Assembly (NCBI GenBank): GCA_015143295.1
Contig: CM026570.1
Span: forward strand, 2,566,047-2,630,046
Source of the DNA: Tetracentron sinense
Lineage: Eukaryota; Streptophyta; Magnoliopsida; Trochodendrales; Trochodendraceae
Direction of reading: 5' to 3'
DNA length: 64,000 bases
The notes under the pieces were generated by a model, which was not told where the DNA came from, made no database searches, and saw only the letters and a list, made by a program, of their open reading frames with translations. The translations under genes and the position numbers were made by a program. Of the stretch, positions 48,300-60,382 are shown one piece after another (positions within the stretch are counted from its first letter, which is position 1; every line of letters starts with the position of its first letter).

Positions 48300-48910
48300 T
48301 TCCACGTGACCTAGCTTGACACGTGTATGTTTTAACACCTAAGTTTGGTTAAGATTAACTCACCTCTAGGTTCATGCAACTACCCTTAGTTTTAGAAAAA
48401 GTGCACCTATAGGTTGCCACGTGTCCCTTTTAACACACTAACTGTCGTTAAGATTTACTCACCCTTAGGCTTCATCCATCCACCCGTAGTTTTCTGAAAA
48501 AAAATTTGAATTTTTTTAAACCTTGGATTGACTAACCTAAATCACAGTTAGTGTGTGTCTCTACAAGTTGCCACGTGTCTCTTTTAACACACTAATTGTG
48601 GTTAAGATTCACTCACACTTAGGGTTCATCCATCTACCCTTAGTTTCTAGACAAATAATTGAATTTTTTTTAATCTTGGGTTGACTAACCTAAACCACAG
48701 TTAGTGTGTACACCTACAGGTTAACACGTGTCCCTTTTAACACTCACTAACTGTGGTTAAGATTCCTTCATCCCTAGGGTTCATCCATCTACCCTTGGTT
48801 TTTAGAAAAAAAATTGAAAAAATTTTAATCTTAGGTTGACTAAACTAAACCATAGTTAATGTGTGCACCCACATTAACCAGTGTTAACACTTACTGATTT
48901 TTATTTAAAA
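48300..48910. repeat. Tandem array of MITE-derived units, about 153-bp period
   Basis: ACACGTGTAT or CACGTGTC words occur at about 48319, 48417, 48571 and 48724, each followed by TTTTAACAC, GGTTAAGATT, AGGGTTCATCCATC and TACCCTTAGTTTT. The last spacings are 153-154 bp. The units look like repeated arms of the foldback MITE family. Confidence 0.7.
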
Positions 48911-48960
48911 TTATCATTTAACCAATGTTAAAAGTGATTTAAAAGGACATGCCTTAAGAG

Positions 48961-51707
48961 GAGGGGCGTCAACGTTATGCCCAGCGGAATGCGGAAGCAT
49001 AAAGAAGCATGAAATGCAACAGCCGGAGTAATTCCGCGGACCTCCAAGACTGTTAAGCCCCTGTCACTGAGGATAGTCATCCAACAGCCGTGAGCGTAAT
49101 AAGCCTGTCTAATGGGTATTGGGTTGTTACACTAGTATGCTATGCATGAAATGCACTGTACAAGAAACATCCCAAAAAGTATAAAGAATCAACACTTAAT
49201 TAAATACTTAGGTATTTTAATTAATTTTGAGATTATTTGACTTAAATTTAAGTTCCGGCTTGAACCTTATCCCCAGCAGAGTCGCCAGAGCTGTGAGCAT
49301 GGGATTTTCCAACCCACTTTCACAATTATGTGTTTTGACTTGAGTCGCCACCTATTCATTCTTAGGGATAGGTCCTGGGTATTTGTTTGTTTGGATAAGG
49401 CAAATGGTCTAATCAGAGTTAGGGTAAGTGGTTCGATTAAGCCCTGAGGAAGGTGTTAGGCACCCCAAGACCCCCGTCTTATAACGGTTACCTACTCCCT
49501 AAACTTAAGCCAATTATAATCTCAAAGTTTAATTAAAATGTCCAAAGTTTTTAAGTGAGTGCTAATCCAAGAAAAATAGAAAGCTAGATGGCTAGGGTCG
49601 AACTCGAGTTGAATTGCCTACGTACTCATATGGTGAGATCAGACCGAGCGTAGTTCTGACACATGAACTCGTGCCGAGGCTAGGGGGGAGTGTGTGTGTG
49701 CATAGGATGGTCAAAGGGTCTAGCCTAGAAGGCTATGGTTTAGTTGACCGGGGAGGTTAAGTGCACAAGTGTTAAGTCTAACCGCGGTTAGAGGGTATTT
49801 ATCCATGGTTAGATGAGCTAACCAAAGCTAAGGAGGTCCTACAAGTCTGTTTTTGGTCTTTTTGTATTTTTTATATTTTTTGAGATTTTTGGGGATATTT
49901 GAATGTTTTTTATATTTTGGTTATATTTGAATGTTTTTGGTGTTTTGAGATTTTATCATGTTTTTGGTATTTTGAGATTTTATCATGTTTTTGAATTTTC
50001 ATATAGGTAAGGTTTTGACAAACTTAACTAAAGTCAAATTTAGTCCAAGAGTTTGGCTAAAAGATTATAGTTTAAGACATAAAGAGGGATGTGCCTTATG
50101 AATAGTAAATGGTCTATTCCCAACACCTATTTTGTTGGATTGATGTTGATAATAGATCAAATAACATTATCTTTAGTATGAAACATTTTTAAGAATGTCC
50201 TCTTTAAGTCCTTACACCATCATTTATCTTAAGTCCTTAAACTATCACCTACCCATTCAACATAGAACATGAAGGAAAAATAAAGAAATGAAAGAAAATG
50301 AAAACTCATCCTCTCCCTTTTAAGGTGATTCATTTACACCATTATTAATGATGTAATGTTGCTCTAAAGAATGTTAGGGAGGGGATGAACTTTCACAAAA
50401 AATTCTAGAAAGAGGACTAGAATCTCAAAAGAAAACAAAATGAAAAAGAGAGGTATAGCTTTAGCTTCCACTCTCTATGGGCCTACCCATATCCACACTT
50501 GTGGGTACATAAAAAGAAGAAAATATGTATATGGAAAGGAAAAGAAAAAAGGAGCATGTCCTTGCCTTTGATATGGGGTCCCTCTACACCATTAGATTGG
50601 TGTAGAGAGGCCCAACTATGCTTGAGAAATGAGAGATCAAGAAGAGAGAACCAAATAAAAAAAAGATAAAAAAGAAGAGAAAATGAAAGAATGAGTGCCT
50701 ACTCCTCCAAGAATTCTCCTTCAATGCTCCAAGGGGTAGGGTTTTAGAATCCACAAAGGAAGAGAGTTAGTGAAGAACTCTAAGCTTTTAGTCTTAGAAT
50801 TCTTTCCAAACTCTAAACCTTAGTTTCTTCTCCCTTCTTCAAACTCAAGAGAAACACAAGTGGGTGGGAACCTTCTAGGGATCTTGAGGGATGGATCTAA
50901 GGAGCTAAGAGATTGGTATTTATAGGAAAACTAAGAGGTTGAGTTGTGTCTTTTACATGGGGGATAAAAGGAGCTAGTGGGTAAAGACTTGAGTGTTGTA
51001 AGGTGAGTTGATAGATTAAGTGTTGTAAGGAGTGTAAGAGAGTGTAAGAGAGTTGGTGGGTTGAGTGAACTATGGGTTATATGGGTATGGGTTGTAGGAT
51101 ATAGGGTGTAAGAGAGGTGTAAGAGAGTTGGTGGGTTGAGTGAACTATGAGTTATATAGGTATGGGTTGATGTAAGAGAGGTGTAAGAGAGTTGGTGGGT
51201 TGAGTGAACTATAGGTTATATGGGTATGAGTTGTAGGATATAGGGTAGGTGGATATGGATATGTGGATTAGGTCTTATGGATCATGGGTTATTAGTAGAT
51301 GGGTCATGGGTTATGATTATTGGACTTTGACTATGACATTTGGGCTTGGGCTATGGAAATAGGCTTCGGCTTAGGCAATTGGGTGATTGGGTATTTGGGC
51401 TTGACTACTTGGGTTGGGTAATAAAATTAGGTAATTGGGTTTGATTGAGTTGTCTAGGTATAAGTTTGGTCAAATGGGCTTAGGCCTTGGGTATACCTAG
51501 GGCTTACTAAGGTTAGGCTAGGGCTACCTAGGGGTTTGGGTTTAGGACTACCTAGGGTTAAGCTTAGGGTTAACTAGGGTCTTAACTAGGGTTTAGTCCT
51601 ATGGTTAAGGGTTTACCTAGGGTTTGGAACTAGGGTTGATCTAGGGTTTGGACCATAGCTAAATTAATTAACCACGGTTAAGGGGGTGTAAAAATAGGGT
51701 GCTGACA
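48961..51707 (-). mobile_element. Long-LTR gypsy remnant: one LTR plus leader
   Basis: The LTR spans 49292-51707 (2416 bp); on the - strand it begins TGTCAGCACCC and ends TGCTCACA. Four bases further lies the primer site TGGCGACTCTGCTGGGGA (49270-49287), then about 300 bp of leader to about 48961. The coding region and other LTR are missing. It is homologous to the solo LTR at 22981-25885 and has the same primer site and spacing as the Tat element at 6323-20321. Its right end is directly followed by ACTCT, where the segmental duplication begins. Broken by large loss. Confidence 0.8.
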
Positions 51708-52151
51708 ACTCTCATCCTCTATCAACCACGTGTCTATTTTTTTGTGAAAAAGTGCTTTAATCAATGAAAAATGGATAGGTGATTGGAGGAGAGTGAGAAT
51801 AGAGGTTGACCGAGAGTACGCTAACACTCCTCTTTCCTTCATACAAAATTCTATTAGGAGAATAGAGTGATTAGAGTATTGTAATAAGGTAAGTGAAATA
51901 CACTACATCATTCTATTTCATCACAGTATTATATTAGCATCAATAACGGATAGAATCATTCAGTGTACACGTATTGACGCTCACCGGGGCTTCGGATCTG
52001 ACTAGAAAATGGTTTATTGGCGTTAAGCATGAAATTTTCAAAATGCAACTTTCATTTCCTAAATTTCAGTTTAGACAGTTCTATATTTGAAATTGAAATA
52101 TGGAGAGCTTGAGATTAATGATTGCAATTTGACCGTGTTTGACAAATGAGA

Positions 52152-52464
52152 CCAAATCCTCTAAGGTGATAACCAGATTTGCAAATCCGGTTATCATCCC
52201 TGATGTCGCCACATGTCCCTTTTGACACCTCTTAACTGTGGTTAAGATTCACCCATCCTTGGTTTTTAGAAAAAAAAAATTAATTTTTTCATAAATATTT
52301 TAATATTAAATTTTTTTTAAAAAAAAAACCAAGGATAGGTGGGTGAATCCTAGGGTAGAGATGAGTGAATCTTAACCACAGTTAAGGGGTGTTAACAAGG
52401 ACACGTGGGGACTCAGTGGCATAACTAGATTCCCCATAATCTGGTTATAACCGTAGAGGATTTG
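52152..52464. mobile_element. Foldback MITE (copy of 39998-40330)
   Basis: Same palindrome and same site in the second copy of the duplicated segment. About 20 bp shorter, having lost part of the left arm near the loop. Confidence 0.8.
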
Positions 52465-52499
52465 ATTCCTTATGGGGGCTGTTTCTTTACACGTCTGTG

Positions 52500-52820
52500 T
52501 TCCTTCCTTCCACTCGCCATGTGTCCCTTTTAACCCCTTTTAACCTTGGTTAAGGTTTATTAATTCAGGAGTTAATTTTTTTTAAAACCAAGAGTAGATG
52601 TATGAAATTAGGAGTGAGTGAATTCTTAACCACAATTAATGGGTATTAAAAGGGACACGTGTCCCTTTTAACCTATTTAAGATTTATTAAGTTAGGAGTT
52701 AATTTTTTGTTTCTTTCTAATTAGTAAGTGTAGATGTATGGACCCTAGGAGGTGAGTGAATCATAATTAACTATAGTTAATAGGTGTTAAAAGTGACAAG
52801 TGGTGAGAAAGGGAGGCACA
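52500..52820. mobile_element. Foldback MITE, compound (copy of 40370-40690)
   Basis: Same order of GTGTCCCTTTTAACC arms as in the left copy, with a few substitutions. Confidence 0.55.
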
Positions 52821-53339
52821 TGCATTCCGTTGGGCAGAATGGCGGGAAAGAATCCATCTCCATATCTACTACTTATATTATAAGACTTTCTCTCTTTGGT
52901 CTCCAAACTCCCGTCCCTCCAATCCTATAATTTCTATTTTATATATGACATGTTACTTTTCTCTTTAACCCCCACTATTCAAGTTTGGGACCTACTATCT
53001 CATCCTAGAGCCCTCTCTATCTCTACTATTGTAGAGTTATCCCTTATCTCCAAGATTCGAACTCTTGCAGATAGGTTGGGACCCACTATCTCATCCTAGA
53101 GCACTCTCTATCTCCATTACTATAGAGTCCTCTCTTATCTCCAACCCTTGGGTGTATTAATTTAAATTTAATACTAAGAAATTTATGATTTTTCATTAAA
53201 TGTTATTAAAATAATAATTTTATTATTTATAAAATCAATTAATTAATACAAATAATTATGTCTATCAAATAAAAAAGCTTATATTATTAAAAAATAAAAT
53301 TTATAAATATTCTTAAATTATGTCACTTAATATTTAAAT

Positions 53340-56300
53340 GAGTAATTCCATATCAGAACCCCTCTTATCCTTAAATGACATGCAGGTGTATGCTATAAAA
53401 CTATTTCCTTTGGTAGACCCGACTTTTAAAATATTGGACAAATCAGGACCTAACTTGACGTTAACTTTAGTCTGTCTATATTTTCACATGAAATACTGAG
53501 AATACCCCCACTCAAGTGATATCTCATAGAATGACTGTTACCTTTTTAAAGGTGCAAGAATGTGCATTAGCTACAATCCCTATTGTAGACACATGCAGGA
53601 AGTATATTCTCATTTAACAATGCCAAAAATAACCCCACATGAGTGGTTTTTTCTGGAATAACTATATTACTCTTCTTAAATGTGCAAGAGTGTTTAAAAT
53701 TGAGCAATAGTTCGCTCCACTGGCGAGGATAGATGGGTGAACCTTAGGGGTGAGTGAATCTTAACCACAATTAAATGGAGTTAAGAGGAGGATGCCATTA
53801 AAAGGGACCTGAGATGCATCTCCTCCCATCACCGACAAAGGATGTGATATTTTCCTTTAAAATTTTCATGTTATTAACTTGGTGAGGGTAGTAGGCTCAA
53901 CTACTACCCTAATTTGTGATAGGCATTGTAAAAGTAGAAGAAAATTGCATATACATTTTCTTGGCGATGGTAGTAGGCTCCAAGATGTGACTCAACCCGT
54001 TCTAGAATATCTCAACAGCCCCTATGGCACGGTCATGGCTCTCATGGAAATGAGAAATTAAAATCTGATTCCACTATTTCTTGAGCTTAGTTCCTAACTT
54101 TAATCTTTAACCTCTCTCCTTCATAATATATATTTTTTTAATTAACATGAAAGGATTCACTCCTCCATATAAAAGATCATACAGTTAGAAGGTTTTGCTC
54201 CTTAGCTAAGATATGAAAGAAAGTGATTAAACGAACTCAAACTCTGGGGTTGTTCATAATTTAATAAAAACCATCACAATAAAACTACCAAGATGAAATA
54301 AGGAAAAAAATTGATAACTTCAAAATAGATTACCATACTTTTTTAATGGGAAGTCCAAACTGCAATAAAATCCTCTACCTATGTCAAAGACTCAGCAAAC
54401 TAAGATCAAGTAGTAATCCAATAGATCGAACCTTCAAAATGGATCTTGTTGTTTCTTGTGTTCTCTTACTCTTCTCATCCCTACCCAATTTTGAGATGGG
54501 GTGACAAAACATGTACAGGTTATGTTATGCAACATCGACAATTTTATTTCATGGAGAACAACAAAATGATATACCCTGCAAAATTCAATTACACTATCAT
54601 TTTAGATTGATGTCAATTCACATTGAAAATGACTGATACACCATGCAAAAATCTTCAGCCATGAGAAATGCTAGGCCATCCAAATTGTTCATCCAAAATC
54701 TTAATTAATCCGGAGTCATATCACCCATACAAATAACATGAAGCCTCATGTCATTAAAACTACAAAAATATTACAGAAAAGAACATTAGTAGTTATCTTT
54801 GAGTTTTCCTTAATTTAACTTCAAATTGAACAAAATATTCTTCAACTTCACTTCTTGTGCAAAATGGCGGTATGTCGCTCCACTATATCCACATCTTTAA
54901 TTTTGTCGTCATCAATAATCCTGCATGGTCGTATATATAAGCATAACAACATCGATATGCAAGAAGCATACTAATTAATCATAAAAGTTCTTTTTGCATA
55001 TGTCAACATCCACACAACTATTAGTAATATTCATTACAAAAACTCCACTTACCGACCCATTTGCATATATGAAAAGGCATACCTGAATGTACTAAGAGAC
55101 TCATATCAAATTTTACTCATTGAACTAGATGATCCTCCATGCAAAGTAGAAGATCCTTGATTGTTGATAGATTTTTTGCATGTTCTAGAATTGTGGCTTA
55201 ACTCATTACATCGTTTGCATCTCGTAGTTCCCTTTTGACTTTGTTGTAGTTCATCAACGTCACGTCTCCTATTCTTTTTTGGCTTACCAGGCCTACAACA
55301 TTGATGTGGTGGGCCAATACTGTATTCCAATTCTGGAACATTCCATTGTTTCTTATCTGGCATTGGATGCACTAAATCAGCGTATTGTTCCCTGTATATA
55401 GGGAGATAGAAACAATCTGTACAAATATCTTCAATACGATGCCTTGTATGAAGGATAACAGAAACGTGACGACATGGTAACCCCGATAACTGCCACCTAT
55501 GACAAGAACAAGTGCGCAATGAGAGATGAAGTGAGGATCTTCGTAATCCTATGTCAACCTCGTATTCATCCATACTAGAATAACGAATAATGAAATTCTC
55601 TGCCTTTTTTAAAAAAAAATCTCAGTAAGCTTCTTCTATATCATGCTCCCCACAATATTCCCATTTTCAAGTTTTTTTTTGCATTCTCTCTTCATTCACA
55701 AAACTGAGTCATCAACTAAGCCCGAATAAAGTCAACTAAATCGATAACAGACATGAATCTGACCTTTGATATCCAATTATTAAATGACTCAGTAAATTAT
55801 TGTTTAAAAAATCACATTTACATCTTTCGTCGAAATGCGACCTACTCCATTCTGTAAGATTTTTATTCATCATCCATTGATATGTTGATGGACTCATTAC
55901 TTTTATCTTTGCTAAGACAACATTGAACTCTGACATAGTGTAAGTGGTTGTTGCCTTTCAAAATAGATTTTTTAAAAATCAAACTGACATTATCTTTCTT
56001 AAAGTTTTTGTATATGTGACGTACACATAATCGATGATCTACCATAGGAAACACTAGATGAGACCTTCTGTCTATCTAAAATAAAAGTCATGTGTCTCTC
56101 ATTGCTGATTACCATAAGTAGATTCTCCAAAAACCATGCCCAACTCACTTCTTTTTCAATTTCGACAAGAAAAAAAACTAATGAAAATAATCCATTATCG
56201 GCATCTAAAGCTACTGCTGCAAGCAATACTCCCTTTATTTCTCCTTTAAATGACATCCATCTATGTCAATCACAGACTTATATCTTTGAAAGCCTCAAAT

Positions 56301-57023
56301 TGATGCACGAAAGGAGATAAATAAATGATGAAATGCATGATCATACATCACTTTATACCTAATTTGAAGGGAAAAAAATTAGTAACATTACACACTTGAA
56401 AACAAATATCGAGGATGAAGCTTAGGGTGACATTCTTTGTAGCAATTTTGCTTCGCTTTTTTTAACGGGTGACATTCTTTATAACAAGTGACATTCTTCG
56501 ATTCCCCAACCAACATTGCTTTTTTATTTATTTATTTTAAATATGGGTTTAGATTCGTGTCCTGAATCTTAGGGATTTCTCTACCCCATTTGGGGATGAA
56601 GCTTAGGGTTTACTTTCATCACCCCAATCAATTAAAAAAAAAAACTTTTTTAGAAATACCTTTTGGTTAGCTGCAATCTGGTGAGTTGCAAAGTTTCTTC
56701 AATGGAGGAATCTGTTGCCTCCTTTGGACTTGATTCTCTTGGAGAGGACTTGATATTGCCTAAACTTCTGAGTGACTTTGTAGCAATGAAGAGCTTGTGT
56801 AAGCAAAGGGTTAGAGACTTAAAGTGCAAAACAAGAAAGGAGCTTATTATGGGGGGTATTTTTGGTATTGCAATCAATAATATATATGTTCGTTAGCTAA
56901 AATTAACGTTGGGTCTTAATTCGTCCAATATTTTAAAAGTCCGGTCTGCCAAAGGAAATAGTTTTAAAGCAAGCACCTACATGTCATTTAAGGATAAAAG
57001 GGGTTCCGATATGGAATTACCCC
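53340..57023 (-). mobile_element. Mutator-like element, right copy, degenerate
   Basis: Same element as 41204-44886, with 125-bp terminal repeats and target duplication ATATTTAAAT on the left (53330-53339) and ATAGTTAAAT on the right (57024-57033), one base changed. It was copied as part of the segment, not inserted anew: both copies share the same insertion point. Confidence 0.87.
55106..56256 (-). pseudogene. MuDR-type transposase remnants, second copy
   Basis: Same four segments as at 42970-44120: catalytic-domain pieces at 56256-55999 and 56054-55863, the MSPSTYQWMM piece at 55936-55736, and the SWIM zinc finger with CCHC knuckle at 55573-55106. The last differs at two residues (Ala to Val and Asn to Asp). 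Dead for the same reason: stops and frame changes between segments. Confidence 0.85.
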
Positions 57024-57286
57024 ATAGTTAAATAAATAATATTATTTAATTCTAGATGTTCTTAAATTTTTACCTTTCTCGCATGGTGTCTTTGCTAGTT
57101 TATATATATTTAATAATAAGCTAGTTTGGTATTTTTACCACGGTCTGGGAGGCCAACTCAAATGCAACCAATTACACACATGGAACCAAATCGCCCAATT
57201 CACAGGTCCAAATCTCAACCCAAACCCCATGTAGGGTGAGTTCGATGGGTTCAGAAAGTCGCCACCCCTGTATTTGATTAGTATTA

Positions 57287-57453
57287 GTCTTTGGGTACTC
57301 CCAAATCCTAACCCTTTATCTCAATTATTAAATTGTTAGGATTATAGTTGATGAGGCATTAGAAAAGATAAAATAAGTCAACTCTAATGCTGACCCTTAA
57401 TGATTAGTTATAAACGGTTAGGGTTAGGGAGTATATTTGGGAGTACCATAGAC
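57287..57453. mobile_element. Small MITE upstream of peroxidase C
   Basis: Same insertion as 45148-45314 and 36322-36679, without the nested element found in A. Confidence 0.7.
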
Positions 57454-57638
57454 GATGGCCAGTTTGACAATTCAATTTTTTTTCAAAAGTCTCACGATTG
57501 AATCATTGATGCTAGCAACACTGATTGATTGAGATAAGGTTTTAGGCATTCCTGAGTTGAGACAAATGTTTATTAGCTGAGAATAAGTCTATGGGTGAGG
57601 GAGCGAGAAATGAGGACTTGGTCACACTTGCATTGCAG

Positions 57639-57922
57639 GGTTCTCCTCAAGACTTTAATCTTTGATATATCCCTTACTCTTCCTCTACATTGCCAGTACG
57701 TTGACATTTTGCTAGGCACTAAATAAAATAGAAATTTAAAATGTAAACAGAAAAAAATCAAAAGAGATTAAAAAAAAAATGGTTCTCCTCAAGACTATAA
57801 TCTTTGATATATCTCTTACTCTTCCTCTACATTGCCAGTACGTTGACATTTTGCTAGGCACTAAATAAAACTTAAATTTAAAAAGTAAACAGAAAAAATC
57901 AAAATAGATTAAAAAAAAAAGG
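57639..57922 (+). repeat. 142-bp tandem duplication in the peroxidase C promoter region
   Basis: Units start at 57639 and 57781, same as upstream of copy B. Confidence 0.85.
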
Positions 57923-58093
57923 ATTATATGAGTTTCTTTACTTCAAGCATGGAAGGTGATCAAGAGATAGAACTGTTCAAAGTTAGACAGATTCAAGTTG
58001 CTGGTTATTGCTTACAGGCTTACAGCTACACACGCTTTCATTTACAAAGTAAAACCCACCATCACCAGTCTTTGTATTTCTCTCTTTCTTCAT

Positions 58094-58102
58094 CTATAAA
58101 TA
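58094..58102 (+). promoter_or_regulatory. TATA box of peroxidase C
   Basis: CTATAAATA, about 155 bp before the start codon. The CCATCT run in the leader is shorter than in copy B. Confidence 0.65.
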
Positions 58103-58255
58103 CTCTACTAGGATCCTTTACTTCAACCCACCCATCTCCATCTCCATCTCCATCTCCAGCTCTCTCTCTCTCTCTCAATAACAAAGCAGGCTGCCAAGCT
58201 ATTACCTTCAATAGAAGATTGGTTTCCTTGATCTATCTCTTTTTCTTATAATACC

Positions 58256-59403
58256 ATGTCGAATTTTTTGGGTTGCAATATTCAAATGCCGACCTTGCAC
58301 TTTTGCTTGATTTTATTTTTGACTATATCCACTATTGCGTCGGTGTCATCGGCATCTCTAAAAGTAGGATTCTATCGTTCAAATTGTCCTTCTGCGGAGA
58401 CGATTGTGAGAAAAGCTGTAAACAAGGCGGTGTCTAGCAATCCTGGCATAGCTGCTGGACTTATTCGGATGCATTTTCATGACTGTTTTGTTAGGGTACA
58501 CACTTTAAACTTGGTCTCTGATCAATGGTTAATTTTCGTTTTCTCTAAATAAGATAAGGACTAATATTGCTTGTTACTGTGGTGGTGGCACTAATATAAT
58601 CATGTTTCTGTTGTATTCTTTTCCAGGGTTGCGATGCTTCAATCCTACTCGATTCAACACCAGGACTAGAATCAGAAAAAGAACATCCTGCTAACAAGCC
58701 AAGCTTGCGAGGCTTCGAGGTAATTGATGAGGCAAAGGCCCAAATTGAAGCTCTATGCCCCAAGACTGTCTCATGCTCAGACATCCTTGCATTTGCCGCT
58801 CGTGATAGTGCCTTCATGGCCGGAGGAATCAACTATGCTGTCCCGGCAGGGCGTCGTGATGGACGGGTATCTCTCAAAGATGAACCAACTCAAAACCTCC
58901 CACCTCCTTCATTTGATGCCAAGCAACTCAAGGACAACTTTGCGCGTAAAGGGTTGTCTCTAGACGAAATGATGACACTCTCTGGGGCACACTCAATTGG
59001 AGTTTCACACTGTTCTTCCTTCTCAAATCGTCTCTATTCCTTTAATGCCACTCACCCACAAGATCCTTCTATGGATCCCAATTATGTAACCTTCTTGAAA
59101 ACCAAGTGTCCTCGATCATCAAGCAATGGAGATGGCCGAGATCCGACGGTGCCACTCGATGTTCTAACACCCAATAGGTTGGACAACAAATACTATATGG
59201 GTTTGAAGAACCATCGTGGCCTATTGACATCGGATCAGACACTCCTTAGCAGCCCCTCGACCGCATGGATGGTGAGGAATAATGCAAAACATTCTTCTGC
59301 TTGGACCAACAAGTTTGCAGCGGCAATGGTGCACATGGGTTCCATTGATGTTCTTACAGGCATCAAGGGAGAGATCAGGAAGAGCTGTAGGATTGTGAAT
59401 TAG
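58256..59403 (+). CDS. Class III peroxidase, copy C (two exons)
   Basis: Exon 1 is 58256-58495, the intron 58496-58626 (GTACAC to TTCCAG) and exon 2 58627-59403: 338 residues. Signal peptide, distal RMHFHDCF, proximal LSGAHSIG and the eight cysteines are intact. Exon 1 is almost identical to copy B. Exon 2 is the most different of the three (about 12 differences from A, 15 from B); it reads [17 protein letters not shown] where the others have [25 protein letters not shown] for DEMVTLSG, and ends with [12 protein letters not shown]. Same tandem array and strand as A and B, so probably similar expression through a shared upstream block. Confidence 0.93.
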
Positions 59404-59690
59404 GCTTTCCTAGATTGACCACTACTGCAAACTCGGAATTGTTTGTATTCTTGCATTCTTTTGTTATATTTTTGTTTTCCTTCTTTATTGTCCTAATTCA
59501 AGTGTAAATTGATTTGGAATATTAATAAATTGAAAGTTCAAACAGTCCCTATACAAGTGTGATTAATTGCAGATTTTGCTTTTTGAAAGAAAGAACCATT
59601 CATAACAATATACCATTTGATTCTTGGAACATGCATGCAATTAGACCATAGCCATCGTGGCGGATTTGCATCTGCTCCATCTCCTATGAT
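59404..59690 (+). other. 3' flank of peroxidase C
   Basis: T-rich flank homologous to that of B but about 10 % different. It retains the empty site of the MITE that interrupts the flank of A. Confidence 0.5.
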
Positions 59691-59849
59691 GGGCAAAAGG
59701 TTTACTCTGTTGCTCACCAGAGTATCCCTCCGTCATTTTTTGACTTCTTCCCATTTGAATTTTTTTTCTCTTTTTTCTTTTTTTTGGACCATTGATCTGC
59801 TGCTCACCAAAGGGATACTCTGGTGGGCAACAGAGTAAACCTTTTGCCC
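59691..59849. mobile_element. MITE with GGGCAAAAG ends
   Basis: GGGCAAAAGGTTTACTCTGT pairs with ACAGAGTAAACCTTTTGCCC. CTATGAT flanks both sides (59684-59690 and 59850-59856), a 7-8 bp duplication. The matching place in the flank of B (about 47550) has no insertion. Confidence 0.82.
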
Positions 59850-59989
59850 CTATGATGAGCATTGTGTAGTCCACCAGGAAACAGCGTGTAACTATACTCA
59901 AGCTCTCGCAAGCATTCAAGACAAACCCACCCTTCGAGGCTCACCCGCTCTTAAAAAATATATGCCTCAATTTTTTTTGTTATCAAAAT

Positions 59990-60382
59990 GGTGGCAAATC
60001 CTCTCCAGTTATAACCGGATGTGGCACATCCGGTTATAACCCCTAGAGGTCGCCACGTGTCTCCTTTGACACTCCTTAACCGTGGGTAAGGTTCACCCAC
60101 CCCTAGGGTTCACCCACCTATTTTTGGTTTTTTTTTTTAAATATCAATTCTATTTTTAAAATTAAAAATATGTTTTTAATATTAAAAAAACTTTAAAAAC
60201 ATATTTTTAATTTTAAAAATAGAATTAATATTTTAAAAAAAAAACCAAAAATAGGTGGGTGAACCCTAGGGGTGGGTGAACCTTACCCATGGTTAAGAGG
60301 TGTCAAAGGAGACACGTGGCGACCTCTAGGGGTTATAACCGGATGTGCCACATCCGGTTATAACTGGAGAGGATTTGCACCC
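59990..60382. mobile_element. Foldback MITE with 9-bp target duplication
   Basis: GGTGGCAAATCCTCTCC at the left end and inverted GGAGAGGATTTGCACCC at the right. TATCAAAAT lies outside both ends (59981-59989 and 60383-60391). The arms carry CCGGATGTGGCACATCCGG-type inner hairpins and CTAGAGGTCGCCACGTGTC. The 9-bp duplication suggests that this abundant family is moved by a Mutator-type transposase. Confidence 0.88.

Larger units (their letters stand above)
51708..58495. repeat. Segmental duplication, right copy (to exon 1 of peroxidase C)
   Basis: Partner of 39550-46363, offset about 12.13-12.16 kb. Contains the same MITEs, ACLA-intron-like relic, Mutator-like element and peroxidase upstream region in the same order. 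Confidence 0.9.
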
